Shown: positions 19,603 to 29,232, counted from the first letter of the stretch. The stretch is DNA of 64,000 bases from Pedobacter sandarakinus (GCF_026240095.1 NZ_JAPIVG010000001.1:496001-560000), one strand, 5' to 3'. Numbers and translations are program-made. Notes: generated by a model not told the origin, from the sequence alone.

Positions 19603-20055
19603 ATGGAACGTAACGAATTTATCAAATCATTAGGGCTGGGAGTAGCCATGGTGTGTACGGGTGCATGTTTCTCTGCATGTGGCAAAAAAGGCGACTCGCC
19701 AGATCCAAGTAAACCAGCCGGCGGAGGTGTACCTCCAGGCACTACTGCCAGTGTCGATTTGGGTACGCAATTACTTACAGTTGGCGCTTCGGTGGTAGTA
19801 AGCGGTATTTTATTTATTCGAACTGCAACAGGAAATGCAACCACTTCATTTGCTGCAACACAAGCTGTATGTCCTCATCAAGGTGGCTCGTTAAGCTTTA
19901 TTCAAGCCAATAATTATATTCAATGTAGTTTGCATAGTTCGAGGTACACTACAACTGGTAGCGTATTGGCACAACCTAACGACGGCGGAACAACTAGCGC
20001 TTTAAAAGTTTATCCCATTACGGTTTCTGGCACCACACTAACCGCAACGGCATAA
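19603..20055 (+). CDS. Exported Rieske 2Fe-2S protein (lipoprotein)
   Basis: This 150-residue protein has an N-terminal lipoprotein-like leader (SLGLGVAMVCTGACFSACG) and then a Gly/Pro-rich linker. A compact Rieske fold holds the cluster ligands in CPHQGG (box 1, C-x-H) and CSLHSS (box 2, C-x-x-H), near residues 90 and 107. It would carry one electron at the membrane surface. Unlike the Rieske subunit of cytochrome bc complexes it lacks a long transmembrane anchor and any cytochrome b neighbour. It ends the YceI-DUF5777 operon and is followed by a strong terminator. Confidence 0.9.
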   Translation: MERNEFIKSLGLGVAMVCTGACFSACGKKGDSPDPSKPAGGGVPPGTTASVDLGTQLLTVGASVVVSGILFIRTATGNATTSFAATQAVCPHQGGSLSFIQANNYIQCSLHSSRYTTTGSVLAQPNDGGTTSALKVYPITVSGTTLTATA

Positions 20056-20075
20056 TTGTTTCATTTTAGGGTTTA

Positions 20076-20098
20076 GGCAGTACCGATATGGTACTGCC
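20076..20098 (+). terminator. Terminator of the YceI-DUF5777-Rieske operon
   Basis: GGCAGTACC and GGTACTGCC form a 9-bp stem with a GATAT loop, then eight T. Confidence 0.9.
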
Positions 20099-20195
20099 TT
20101 TTTTTTGCCTAACTTTAAGAAATAATCTCCGCTAGGTTTATGGAATAAGACAAACTCATACATCCTTAATTTGTTATATCATTAAACAAAACAAT

Positions 20196-20720
20196 ATGAA
20201 ACAATTAAAATTAGTGTTGAGCATCGCATTGGTAACAACAGCCATGCAGCTGTTTGCACAAACCGATAAAGAAACTACCGTTAAAATTCTTAACGAACAA
20301 AAATACACTTTCGTGGCCAATTCAGCCATTCCAATGGCTAACATGGATGTTTCTCAGGTTTTATCTAGAATGCCTGGAGGAATGGGTGGAGGGATGATTA
20401 ACCTGACAGGTAGCCAATACGATTTAAGGGTTACCAAAGATAGTGTAGTCGCTTTCTTACCTTACTTTGGCAGAGCTTTTAATGCACCTACAAACCCAAG
20501 TGAGGGGGGAATTAAATTTACTTCCAAAGATTTTAGCTACAAAGAATCGACCAATAAAAAAGGCGCCAGAACAATCTTGATTAATACGAAAGATAACAAA
20601 CGAGAAAATTATCGTTTAACGTTAAATGTTTCTACTAATGGATATGCAACGCTTGTTGCCACAGGCAATAACAAACAGCCCATTACCTTTAATGGGTATT
20701 TGAATGAGCCGAAAAAATAG
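20196..20720 (+). CDS. DUF4251-family exported protein
   Basis: This 174-residue protein has a signal peptide (VLSIALVTTAMQLFAQ) and DUF4251 features: NEQKYTFVANSAIPM, LTGSQYDLRVTKDSVVAFLPYFGRAF and a terminal NGYATLVATG. DUF4251 proteins are small periplasmic or surface beta proteins of Bacteroidota with no known role. It is monocistronic, with a stem-loop downstream. Confidence 0.88.
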   Translation: MKQLKLVLSIALVTTAMQLFAQTDKETTVKILNEQKYTFVANSAIPMANMDVSQVLSRMPGGMGGGMINLTGSQYDLRVTKDSVVAFLPYFGRAFNAPTNPSEGGIKFTSKDFSYKESTNKKGARTILINTKDNKRENYRLTLNVSTNGYATLVATGNNKQPITFNGYLNEPKK

Positions 20721-20732
20721 CTTAATAGTGGA

Positions 20733-20755
20733 AGCCAGATTTAATCAATCTGGCT
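20733..20755. terminator. Stem-loop between convergent DUF4251 and glutamine cyclotransferase genes
   Basis: AGCCAGATT and AATCTGGCT form a 9-bp stem with a five-base loop. Only four T follow on the plus strand, so termination may be partial. Confidence 0.6.
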
Positions 20756-20763
20756 TTTCTATG

Positions 20764-21849
20764 TTAGGATTTAGAAATTTTGATCTCGAAAATATGCGGC
20801 CATTTCTTACCGGTAACATATAGTTTTTTGGCAACTTTATCGTATGCAATACCATTGAGAACATTGTTTGCCCGCTCATCCTCGGTTTTAAAATAGTTGT
20901 TTGGCAGTAAGCCTAACAAGTTAATCTTTCCTTCTACGGCGCCAGTTGCCGGGTTAATAATTAAGATATTGTTAGTGGTATACACATTGGCATAAATTTT
21001 ACCATCGATATACTCCAGCTCATTTAGCTGCGATATTGCCCCTTTATCATCGAACACCTCTATTGCACCTATAACTTTGTAGGTATCCTTATCAAGGAAA
21101 AAAATACTATTCGACCCGTCGGTTTTGAGGATTTTCTCACCATCGAAGTTTAATCCCCAGCCTTCCTGTGTGCCTTCGTTATATGTAAATTCCGATAATT
21201 TTTTGAAACTATTCTTGTCGTAAACAAATCCGGTTTTTTCCCGATAAGTAAGCTGGATAATCTTATCTCCAACTACCGTCATTCCTTCACCAAAAAATTG
21301 CTGTGGTAGATCTACTTTTTGCACTATTTCGCCGGTAGCAGGCACTACCCTTCGTAGACTCGAGTGCCCGTAATCTCCTGCACTTTCATAAAAGAAACCG
21401 TCGTGGTACTCTAATCCTTCTACATAAGAAGCAGTATCATGCGGCAGGGTTTTAACTATTTTATATGTATAATCTACGGGTGCTTGCCCAGCTAAAATAT
21501 TAACGTTCGAGGTAAGTTCATCTGCCGCACCCTCACCATAAATCTTCGCCGTGAGCAAATGGTTGCCCAATTTTAAGCCAGTGGTTTCCATTTTAATCGC
21601 TGTGGTATCGGTTCTAGCCGCTATGCGTGTACTATCCAGAAAATAAACTACAGAATCTACCTTCTTCTCTTTTCCGAAAAGCAACTGCACATCGAACGGT
21701 TTCCCAGATGCAATGTTAAGCCCCATCATGGGAGATACGAAGGAACGGTAGGTACTTGCCGACTTTTCCTTACATGCATTTAAAAATGCAGTGCATGCTA
21801 TAAGTAAAAATAATTTGGTTGGTTGATTAGTCTTCAGGCCAAAAAGCAT
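20764..21849 (-). CDS. Glutaminyl-peptide cyclotransferase-like lipoprotein
   Basis: This is 361 residues from the ATG at 21849, which yields a lipoprotein leader (KLFLLIACTAFLNAC, Cys near 26); the longer frame to 21909 would add twenty residues and hide the leader. The C-terminal 250 residues match the plant-type glutamine cyclotransferase beta-propeller (YVEGLEYHDGFFYESAGDYG, EGWGLNFDGEKI, LNELEYIDGKIYANVY, LNGIAYDKVAKKLYVTGKKW). The enzyme turns N-terminal glutamine into pyroglutamate, protecting exported proteins from aminopeptidases. It overlaps yraN by 23 bases and is the last gene of dnaG-yraN-QC. Confidence 0.88.
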   Translation of the reverse strand: MLFGLKTNQPTKLFLLIACTAFLNACKEKSASTYRSFVSPMMGLNIASGKPFDVQLLFGKEKKVDSVVYFLDSTRIAARTDTTAIKMETTGLKLGNHLLTAKIYGEGAADELTSNVNILAGQAPVDYTYKIVKTLPHDTASYVEGLEYHDGFFYESAGDYGHSSLRRVVPATGEIVQKVDLPQQFFGEGMTVVGDKIIQLTYREKTGFVYDKNSFKKLSEFTYNEGTQEGWGLNFDGEKILKTDGSNSIFFLDKDTYKVIGAIEVFDDKGAISQLNELEYIDGKIYANVYTTNNILIINPATGAVEGKINLLGLLPNNYFKTEDERANNVLNGIAYDKVAKKLYVTGKKWPHIFEIKISKS

Positions 21850-22192
21850 CTTCAATATGTTTAAGTGTGTAATTTTTATTTTTTGTAAATGTAATTGCAA
21901 TAATATCAAAACGGATGTCGTTTTGGTGATTCATAATTTCAATATATGCTGTAGAAGCCAATTCCATTTGTTTTTGTTTGGCCTTGTTCACAAAAGCTTC
22001 AGGATCGCCAAAGGCAACAGAGCTTCGAGTTTTCACTTCTACAAAAATCATGATGGCATTTTTGTAGACAATTAGATCAACCTCCGATTTACCATAAGTC
22101 CAGTTTTCATCTAAAACCTCATAACCATTTTCCGTTAAGTATTTTTTAGCGATTTCTTCCCCTTGTTTACCCAAATCATTATGACTTGCCAT
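21827..22192 (-). CDS. yraN: YraN / UPF0102 family nuclease-like protein
   Basis: This 121-residue protein has the UPF0102 restriction-endonuclease-like core: GKQGEEIAKKYLTENGYEVL, KSEVDLIV (Asp), FVEVKTR (Glu-x-Lys) and the helix FVNKAKQKQMELASTAYIE. Its cellular role is unsettled; relatives are linked to DNA repair or Holliday-junction processing. It starts 15 bases after dnaG, in keeping with a DNA-metabolism context. Confidence 0.93.
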   Translation of the reverse strand: MASHNDLGKQGEEIAKKYLTENGYEVLDENWTYGKSEVDLIVYKNAIMIFVEVKTRSSVAFGDPEAFVNKAKQKQMELASTAYIEIMNHQNDIRFDIIAITFTKNKNYTLKHIEDAFWPED

Positions 22193-22207
22193 AAGCTTTG
22201 CGCTAAT

Positions 22208-24193
22208 CTATTTTACAATTACCGAACCTAAAAATTTCGAAATCTCTCGTTCAACTCCCTTAATTACGCCATAACGTTGCATAAGAATCATTTGATTATC
22301 GGTGTCTTTTTCATCCTTTATTTCTTTTAAAAGATTACTTAAAATCCGATCTACCTTTCGCTTTTTGAGGTGGAATATGCCGCCCAATATGGTTGCTTTA
22401 AGGTTCATCGATTCATCCTTAACATAAATAAGGTGTTTATTTAACCAGTTCTCGCTCAGCGCATATTCTGAAGTCGAGAGTGTGATGGCTAAATCCGCAA
22501 TCTCTCTTTTTTCATGTTTGATAAAGTGATTGGCTGTGGGCAACCGGCCGTTGTCAATTTCAGTTTTGTAATATTCGATGATGTCGTTACAAATAGGGTT
22601 TTCAAAAACTACATCTGCTAGATTCTGCATCACGAACGAACCGATGTACATGTCATCGATGTGATCCCAATTTACCAACTCATGTCCGTATGCAAGTAAC
22701 AGGCGAACAATTTCTTTCTCTTGGATCTCATCACTTTCTACGGTAGGTTCTCCATAGCCTGATGGCCCTGCATTGTCATCCCAAAGATGATCTGGCGGAC
22801 CCAGCGGTTCTGGTTGACCGCTATTATAAGAACTAGAATGGTTAGCCTGGGTTGCCGCCCGCTGGTTGTTCTCAAAATTCTTCTTTACCCTAGTAGAGCG
22901 CATTTTGTTAAGCTCAGCAAGCAGAATACTTTCTTCAATGGATAGGAGATTGCTACTTTCTCTGATAAATAACGATGCCTTGATGGGATCTGGAATTTTA
23001 GCAATGCTTTCTACGATATCGCGGATAATCCCTGCCCGTTTTATGGGATCATCTCCGGCATCTTTTAAAAGAACATTGGCTTTATAGAGAATAAAATCCT
23101 TGCGATTGTTTTCAAGGTAGGTTTTAAAAGCCCCTGCACCAACGTGATGCATGTATGAATCCGGATCATGCCCATCTGGAAAAGATACGATCTTTACGTT
23201 CAAACCTTCTTCCAGAATCATATCTAATCCTCTTAACGAAGCTTTAATACCCGCTGCATCTCCATCAAACAGAATGGTAATGTTTTGTGTAAAACGACTG
23301 ATGAGTTTAATTTGCTCTACCGTTAATGAAGTGCCCGATGATGCTACGACATTCTCTATCCCCGCCTGGTGCACGGACAATACATCGGCATAACCCTCTG
23401 CCAGATAGCAATTATCCAAATCTCTAATGGCTTTCTTCGCATGGAATAAGCCATAAAGTACATTTGATTTATGGTAAATATCACTCTCCGGAGAGTTTAC
23501 ATATTTCGGTACATTTTTATCTGTTTTTAAAGTTCTTCCTCCAAAACCAATAACCCTGCCGGTAAAGTTATGGATCGGGAACATCACCCTACCCCGGAAG
23601 CGATCGTAAATTTTGCCATTTTCGTTCTTAATGGACAAACCTGTAGCTTCTAAAAATTCTAATTTATGTCCGCCGCCGGTGGCGCTCTGTGTTAAAGCAT
23701 CCCACACATCGGGCGAGTAGCCAACCTCGAACTTCTTTAAAATGTCTTCCCTAAAACCGCGTTCTTTAAAATAGCTTAAACCTATTCCTCGTCCTTCCTC
23801 GGTATCCCAAAGTTGTTTTACAAAAAAGGCAACTGCATATTGCGAAACGATGTACAAACTCTCTTTAGCACTTTGCGCTTCAGCAGCTTCGGCAGAAATT
23901 TCAGTTTCCTCTACTTCTATATTGTACTTATTAGCTAAGAACTTGAGTGCTTCGGGATAAGAATATTTCTCGTGGTCCATAACGAACCGCACCGAATCTC
24001 CGCCTTTACCACAACCGAAGCATTTATAAATTCCTTTAGTAACCGAAACATGAAATGATGGTGTTTTTTCTCCATGGAATGGGCAATTTCCAATTAAACT
24101 GGTACCGCGTTTTTTAAGATGTACGAAATCCCCAACAACCTCCTCAATACGGGCGGTATCCATTATCTTATCTATCGTTTCACGGTTGATCAT
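22208..24193 (-). CDS. dnaG: DNA primase
   Basis: This 661-residue primase has three visible parts. The N-terminal CHC2 zinc finger holds Cys37, His40, Cys58 and Cys61 (CPFH ... CFGC). The RNA polymerase core includes RFRGRVMFPIHNFTGRVIGFG and a TOPRIM segment with the catalytic Glu in LAEGYADVLSVHQAG and acidic DGDAAG. The C-terminal region contacts the replicative helicase. It makes RNA primers for lagging-strand synthesis. The linker near residues 440-480 is low-complexity and rich in Asn, Ser, Gly and Pro. It is followed closely by yraN. Confidence 0.96.
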   Translation of the reverse strand: MINRETIDKIMDTARIEEVVGDFVHLKKRGTSLIGNCPFHGEKTPSFHVSVTKGIYKCFGCGKGGDSVRFVMDHEKYSYPEALKFLANKYNIEVEETEISAEAAEAQSAKESLYIVSQYAVAFFVKQLWDTEEGRGIGLSYFKERGFREDILKKFEVGYSPDVWDALTQSATGGGHKLEFLEATGLSIKNENGKIYDRFRGRVMFPIHNFTGRVIGFGGRTLKTDKNVPKYVNSPESDIYHKSNVLYGLFHAKKAIRDLDNCYLAEGYADVLSVHQAGIENVVASSGTSLTVEQIKLISRFTQNITILFDGDAAGIKASLRGLDMILEEGLNVKIVSFPDGHDPDSYMHHVGAGAFKTYLENNRKDFILYKANVLLKDAGDDPIKRAGIIRDIVESIAKIPDPIKASLFIRESSNLLSIEESILLAELNKMRSTRVKKNFENNQRAATQANHSSSYNSGQPEPLGPPDHLWDDNAGPSGYGEPTVESDEIQEKEIVRLLLAYGHELVNWDHIDDMYIGSFVMQNLADVVFENPICNDIIEYYKTEIDNGRLPTANHFIKHEKREIADLAITLSTSEYALSENWLNKHLIYVKDESMNLKATILGGIFHLKKRKVDRILSNLLKEIKDEKDTDNQMILMQRYGVIKGVEREISKFLGSVIVK

Positions 24194-24305
24194 ATTTCAA
24201 ACCCCTAAAGATTGCTTGCTTGCTATCGTTAACCTTAATATTTTGGTAAATATGCTTCTATCGGCTATTGCATCTAATTTTCCACTTAAGCCAAATAGTT
24301 ATCTT

Positions 24306-24965
24306 CTATTTTACCAACGGCAATAACTGGTCGGCAACTAATTTATTGCCTGTTTCATTTAAGTGAACCCGGTCTACTGTTAAAACGCCTTTCTCACTAT
24401 CATCAGTATTGTGTACAGCTTCATATTCAGTAAAAGTTTTCCTTAAATCACAAAGTGGAAGATTATTTTTCTGAGCCAATTCTCTAATTCCGGCAGCGTA
24501 TTTGTTTAGGTCGGCATCTAGCTCATTAGTGCCATCTTTCTTTTCGCCTACAACTGATGGTGTACACAATACCACTTTGCTACCTACACCTTGTATTTTA
24601 TTAATCAATGCCTGATAGAATTTTAGGTACTTGTCGTAATCTGTTCCGGTATGCGATGATTGTTTATGCCATACATCATTTATGCCTACATAGATCACTA
24701 CTAGATCTGGTTTTTTATTGAGCACATCGTCTTCTAAACGCAAGTATAAATCGTAGACTTTGTTACCGCCAATGCCTGCACCAATAATGTCATATTTGGT
24801 AGAGTCTAATGATTTCCTGATTAGGGAAACGTACCCATTTTTAGACACACCCTGTTGTGTAATGGAATCTCCAAAGAAAATAATGCGTTTAGGTTTAATT
24901 GTCATTGATGTAAAAATGATAAGGCAAACACCTAAGAATAAGCTGATTCTGATTAATTTTTTCAT
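24306..24965 (-). CDS. Secreted SGNH/GDSL hydrolase
   Basis: I start this at the ATG at 24965 (219 residues), four bases after the upstream stop; the longer frame overlaps that gene. After a signal peptide (ISLFLGVCLIIFTSM) come the four SGNH blocks: IIFFGDSITQQG (Ser), GAGIGGNKVYD (Gly), YVGINDVW (Asn) and DRVHLNETG (Asp and His). Family members remove acyl groups, often acetyl, from sugars or lipids. It is co-transcribed with the serine hydrolase before it. Confidence 0.9.
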   Translation of the reverse strand: MKKLIRISLFLGVCLIIFTSMTIKPKRIIFFGDSITQQGVSKNGYVSLIRKSLDSTKYDIIGAGIGGNKVYDLYLRLEDDVLNKKPDLVVIYVGINDVWHKQSSHTGTDYDKYLKFYQALINKIQGVGSKVVLCTPSVVGEKKDGTNELDADLNKYAAGIRELAQKNNLPLCDLRKTFTEYEAVHNTDDSEKGVLTVDRVHLNETGNKLVADQLLPLVK

Positions 24966-24969
24966 GTTT

Positions 24970-26547
24970 TTATTTGGTTGATTGTTTTTCACTTTTATTA
25001 AAATTAAGATCCTGGAAGTCGAAGCTAAAATCTGTTAACGGAGATATGGCTTGCATTTTAAAACCGTTGGCGTTACCCTCATGATTTAAACTAAAATTGA
25101 CAAATGCATCAGCATCCAAACTTCTATCGTACCATTTCACAATGAAGGTATTACCCTTATAAAATGTAAGGTCGCCTTTCAGTTTTGGTGAGTTCTTGGC
25201 TTGGAAATGCATTCTGCCATTATTAGCGGTAATGTTTACCTCGCCAAACCATTGATCTTGATAAGTACCAACGTAATTTTTGGCATCAGGTTGTGCAGTG
25301 CTTAACTTTTGTTGCGCCGTGATATCTGCCCAAACTTTCGCAACCATTTCATCGGCATCACGCTCATTTTTCAATCGGTTATCATTATACAATTTAATTC
25401 TATCTACACCTTTTATCCCTAGATAGCCATCTTTGATACTGTTAGTAATAGAATTAAATGCGGCACCAGACTGCTGGTTGGTTAGTACGATGATTCCCAG
25501 TTTCAGTTCTGGTAAGACGGTTACCTGGGTAACAATGCCCGATAAACCACCGGTATGTGTAGCCTGGAATTTACCATTTACATTACTTAAGAACCATCCC
25601 AGTCCGTAACTGCTAAAACTTACAGGATTTCCTCCGGCAATGATGGTTTGTGGTGTCCACAATTCCTTTGCAACAGCAGCACTAAAAAGTTTTTTCTCCA
25701 GATTTTCACCGTATTTGCCACCATTAATCATGGCTAACACCCATTTGCTCATATCGGTCACACTCGAGTAAATACCTCCGGCTGCATTGGCCACTTCGCC
25801 AAAACTCAACCCCACAGGTAGCAGCTTGCCTTGGTAAGGCGCATGTCCGTCTATTACATTTGATTTATCTTTCAAGCGATACCAGGATGCTGCTGTTGTA
25901 GACATCGCTAATGGCTTAAAAAACCTGCTTTCAATAAAATCTTCATATGGCATTTTCGAGACCCTGGAAATCACATCGCCCGCAACAATGTAAAGCAGGT
26001 TATCGTAATCGTACTTGGTACGGAAAGACGACACAGGCTTTAAATAGCGTAAATTGTGGATTAACTGGTTTTTGGTAACAGTTGATGAATCTGGCCAGAT
26101 CATTAAATCTCCCGCCCCAAGGCCTAACCCACTGCGGTGTGTTAATAAATCGCGGATGGTAAATTCGTTGGTTACAAATGGATCGTACATCTTAAATTCG
26201 GGGATAATATCAGTAACCTTCGTATCCCAGGTAATTTTATTTTCATCCACTAACATTCCCAATGCCGCTGCTGTAAATGCTTTCGTATTGGAAGCTACAC
26301 CAAAAAGCGTGTTTTCATCCACCTTTTGGTTTGTCTTTATCGAACGTACCCCATACCCTTTTGCATGGATTACTTTTCCATCTTTAATTACAGCGACAGC
26401 AATACCGGGTACATTAAACGTTTGGAGTGTTTTCGCTGCTACACTATCAATCTGCTGACTGGTAAGCACTTGCGCCTGGGTGTTTATGCTGGTAAAAAAC
26501 AGCACAGCGCAAATTGTTTTTATCGTGAAACGAATTAAAAGATGCAT
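24970..26547 (-). CDS. Secreted serine hydrolase, beta-lactamase class C / D-aminopeptidase-like, with C-terminal DUF3471
   Basis: This 525-residue protein has a signal peptide (TICAVLFFTSINTQAQ) and a penicillin-binding-fold domain with SNTK (S-x-x-K nucleophile, residue ~85), YDYDNLLY (Y-x-N) and HTGG in place of KTG. The C-terminal ~100 residues form a DUF3471-like lipocalin domain, as in Pab87-type D-peptidases. Such enzymes are usually peptidases or esterases acting on D-amino-acid peptides and rarely true beta-lactamases. It lies next to an SGNH esterase on the same transcript. Confidence 0.9.
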   Translation of the reverse strand: MHLLIRFTIKTICAVLFFTSINTQAQVLTSQQIDSVAAKTLQTFNVPGIAVAVIKDGKVIHAKGYGVRSIKTNQKVDENTLFGVASNTKAFTAAALGMLVDENKITWDTKVTDIIPEFKMYDPFVTNEFTIRDLLTHRSGLGLGAGDLMIWPDSSTVTKNQLIHNLRYLKPVSSFRTKYDYDNLLYIVAGDVISRVSKMPYEDFIESRFFKPLAMSTTAASWYRLKDKSNVIDGHAPYQGKLLPVGLSFGEVANAAGGIYSSVTDMSKWVLAMINGGKYGENLEKKLFSAAVAKELWTPQTIIAGGNPVSFSSYGLGWFLSNVNGKFQATHTGGLSGIVTQVTVLPELKLGIIVLTNQQSGAAFNSITNSIKDGYLGIKGVDRIKLYNDNRLKNERDADEMVAKVWADITAQQKLSTAQPDAKNYVGTYQDQWFGEVNITANNGRMHFQAKNSPKLKGDLTFYKGNTFIVKWYDRSLDADAFVNFSLNHEGNANGFKMQAISPLTDFSFDFQDLNFNKSEKQSTK

Positions 26548-26603
26548 GGATTAGTTTTTAAAAGATCGTTTAAAGATAACAATTCTTTCAAAACCATACA
26601 GGC

Positions 26604-27545
26604 TTATTTGCCCTTTTCGAGCTTGTAATCTTTGTGTACAATCAGGAAACTGGCACGTTCTTCCTTTTTAAACGGATAATCCCAATTACCCTGATAGGTT
26701 ATTTTTGTAGGAAGTTTATCTTCACCAAAATACCCCATTTCAATATTCATCTGCACATCAAAATCGAATAGCAAATTGCCATATTTCATATCGATGTAAC
26801 GACCTAGAATATTGAAATTGCGTTTATCAAAAATGGTTACCAATTCCTTGATCATAATTCCATCCTTTGTATAACTACTTAAATCTGGCTTTACTGAAAC
26901 TTTAAAACGGTATACGGGGATAGAATCCAGATAAGTGCCGCTGGTGAAGCCATAGTCGTAATATTGACGCATGTTTGCGGTAAAAATCTCTGTCTTGCTA
27001 CCAATAAATGGAACCTTAATTGGCCTTCCGGGGTTAAAAATTAAAGTTTTCAGCTTATCTTTATAACTTTCGTTGGTACCTCCCTTGCCATCGCCAGCCG
27101 ATGCATTTGGCACAAAATCGGTATTATAGGCGTTCATAAAAATGTAGTCGAACATTTCTACCGTATAAAGCTGATACTTGCCATTTTTCTTATAGATCTT
27201 TCCTGTATCCTGCTTTACCAGGTATTCCATTTTATACGGACCGCTGTTATTGTGCCTTATTTTACGATAGACCTTTCCATCAACTTTATTGTTTTTATCA
27301 TAGCTAAAAATGCGGTTCTCAGCAATAAAGCTATATCGTTTCATATCTCTGAACGATTGATAAAACGAAGTATCGTTGATAACCTTATTGATGAAAGTTT
27401 CTATGTTTAGCTTTTCCGCTTTAATATTGACCGTAGAATCAAGGGTAATGGTTTTGATTGTATCTGGATTAAAACGCGGTATTTCCTGGGCAAAACCATT
27501 ATAAAAGAACGTTATAAGGGTACAAACAAATAGGATTTTTTTCAT
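26604..27545 (-). CDS. Exported protein of unknown function
   Basis: Started at the ATG at 27545 (313 residues), the protein has a signal peptide (ILFVCTLITFFYNGFAQ); the longer frame adds 23 residues that do not look coding. The mature part is rich in Tyr, Phe and Lys with many predicted strands (for example MEYLVKQDTGKIYKKNGKYQ and LPTKITYQGNWDYPFKKEER). I recognise no domain. The style resembles the Bacteroidota proteins that evaluate or build outer-membrane lipoproteins (outer-membrane lipid-binding folds), but that is a loose impression. It lies 78 bases downstream of the cytosolic M20 gene. Confidence 0.7.
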   Translation of the reverse strand: MKKILFVCTLITFFYNGFAQEIPRFNPDTIKTITLDSTVNIKAEKLNIETFINKVINDTSFYQSFRDMKRYSFIAENRIFSYDKNNKVDGKVYRKIRHNNSGPYKMEYLVKQDTGKIYKKNGKYQLYTVEMFDYIFMNAYNTDFVPNASAGDGKGGTNESYKDKLKTLIFNPGRPIKVPFIGSKTEIFTANMRQYYDYGFTSGTYLDSIPVYRFKVSVKPDLSSYTKDGIMIKELVTIFDKRNFNILGRYIDMKYGNLLFDFDVQMNIEMGYFGEDKLPTKITYQGNWDYPFKKEERASFLIVHKDYKLEKGK

Positions 27546-27623
27546 GCTCTGAATAATTGGCAAAAACAATGCCGTTATAACCCGATGTGGATCAATTAGA
27601 TGTTTGCGAAACAATGTCGAGGA

Positions 27624-28808
27624 TTAATTACCCAATTGTTTCAAGGCAATATAAGCCATTAGGCCGGTGGATAGTTTCAGCGCATCTTCGTCGATATCAA
27701 ACCTTGGCGTGTGTACCGAGTGTCTGGTGTCTTTTTCCGCATTTCCTGTGCCTAAGCGATAAAAACAGGCATCAGTAACCTGAGAATAGAAGGAGAAATC
27801 TTCAGCAGCCATCCAAATATCTAAATCTACCACATTCTCTTTGCCTAAAAAGTCTTCAGCAAAAGATCTTGCATTCGTGGTTAGCTTTTCCTCATTAATT
27901 AGAAATGGATAACCTCTATGAATATCAAAGTTGCAGCTACCCCCCATGCTTTCTGCAATCCCTTCAGCCATTTTTTTCATGCGCTTATGAGCTTCTGCCC
28001 GCCACTCTTCATCAAGAGTTCTAAAGGTGCCTTCAATTTTTACTTCATTAGGAATTACGTTGGTAGCACCGTTGGCAGTTACCTTGCCGAAAGATAGTAC
28101 AGAAGGGGTGCGTGGATCGGCATTGCGACTTACAATTTGTTGTAAAGCAATTATAATATGCGATGCAATAACCACTGGATCGATGTTTTGATGAGGCTGT
28201 GCACCATGGCCACCCTTCCCGGTAACAGTAACATATAACTCATCTGTTGAAGCCATGTATATGCCCGACCTGAAACCTACTTTACCTGCATCTATCAATG
28301 GCATAACATGCTGCCCAACGATATAATCGGGCTTAGGGTTTTCCAGTACACCTTCTTTAATCATGATACTGGCTCCTCCAGGAAGTAGTTCTTCAGCAGG
28401 CTGAAAAATAAGCTTAATGGTTCCACCAAAATCATCTTTCATTTGATTTAAAATATATGCAGAACCCAATAGTGATGAAGTATGTACGTCGTGTCCGCAT
28501 GCATGCATCACACCATTATTGTTAGAACGGTAAGGCTTATCGTTTTCTTCTTGAATAGGCAATGCATCCATATCGCCACGCAGCGCAATAACCTGGTTCG
28601 ATGGCAATTTGCCTTTGATTATACCTACCACACCTGTGTTAGCGCAGCTTGTAAACTCAATTCCCCATTTGGTAAGTTTATCTTTAACGAATTTTGAAGT
28701 TTCAAATTCATGGTAAGATAATTCCGGGTTGGCGTGTAAATGCTGGCGGAAGGCTACAACATCGTTAAAAATATCTTCGGCTAGTGCTTTTACTCTATCT
28801 TTGATCAT
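27624..28808 (-). CDS. Cytosolic M20-family amidohydrolase
   Basis: This 394-residue protein has no signal peptide. It shows M20D blocks: FRQHLHANPELSYHEFETS, LRGDMDALPIQEEND, HACGHDVH (metal ligands), QPAEELLPGGASIM, and AAEDFSFYSQV. It likely hydrolyses N-acyl or N-carbamoyl amino acids. It overlaps the upstream SPOR gene by 14 bases, so the two are co-transcribed. It resembles the exported paralogue at 14781-16085 in layout, but their sequences clearly differ. Confidence 0.93.
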   Translation of the reverse strand: MIKDRVKALAEDIFNDVVAFRQHLHANPELSYHEFETSKFVKDKLTKWGIEFTSCANTGVVGIIKGKLPSNQVIALRGDMDALPIQEENDKPYRSNNNGVMHACGHDVHTSSLLGSAYILNQMKDDFGGTIKLIFQPAEELLPGGASIMIKEGVLENPKPDYIVGQHVMPLIDAGKVGFRSGIYMASTDELYVTVTGKGGHGAQPHQNIDPVVIASHIIIALQQIVSRNADPRTPSVLSFGKVTANGATNVIPNEVKIEGTFRTLDEEWRAEAHKRMKKMAEGIAESMGGSCNFDIHRGYPFLINEEKLTTNARSFAEDFLGKENVVDLDIWMAAEDFSFYSQVTDACFYRLGTGNAEKDTRHSVHTPRFDIDEDALKLSTGLMAYIALKQLGN

Positions 28809-29232
28809 CGGTGATATCTAATTGCGGTGCATTAATTTTTTCTCTAAAAATAAACAAAGTTGGGAATGTAGGCCTGATTTCGCTCATCAATCGTTGTGCC
28901 TCAAGCCGTGTTCTAAAATCGCCTACCCGAACATAGTAATTCGGTTCTTTGTAAACCAGGTAAGTATTTAGTCGTGGATACAAGGTTTTAAAGCGTGCTT
29001 GCTGGTTAAAAACCTCCCGCCTGTCTGATCCATAAAAAATTTGTACGCGGTAACCATAGGCAGATACAATCGGCTTCCCTGGCTTAACCTCACCTGTTGT
29101 TTTATACACAGCTGCTCGTTTGGCAATCAGACTATCTATTAACGGGTCTTTGATAACCGTTACTTCACCCCGTTGTGCTAAAGAAATTTTAAATAGCAAT
29201 ATAAAGAATACGAATGCGTAAAGTTTTCTCAT
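28795..29232 (-). CDS. Exported SPOR-domain protein
   Basis: This 145-residue protein has a signal peptide (FVFFILLFKISLAQ), a short linker and a C-terminal SPOR domain (GYRVQIFYGSDRREVFNQQA through YYVRVGDFRTRLEAQRLMSE). SPOR domains bind glycan strands stripped of stem peptides and bring proteins to division sites. With no catalytic domain it is probably a targeting or structural factor. Confidence 0.88.
   Translation of the reverse strand: MRKLYAFVFFILLFKISLAQRGEVTVIKDPLIDSLIAKRAAVYKTTGEVKPGKPIVSAYGYRVQIFYGSDRREVFNQQARFKTLYPRLNTYLVYKEPNYYVRVGDFRTRLEAQRLMSEIRPTFPTLFIFREKINAPQLDITDDQR

Noticed and set aside
24970..26547. True class C beta-lactamase
   Set aside because: KTG is replaced by HTG and a DUF3471 domain follows, which points to a D-peptidase or esterase-type hydrolase.
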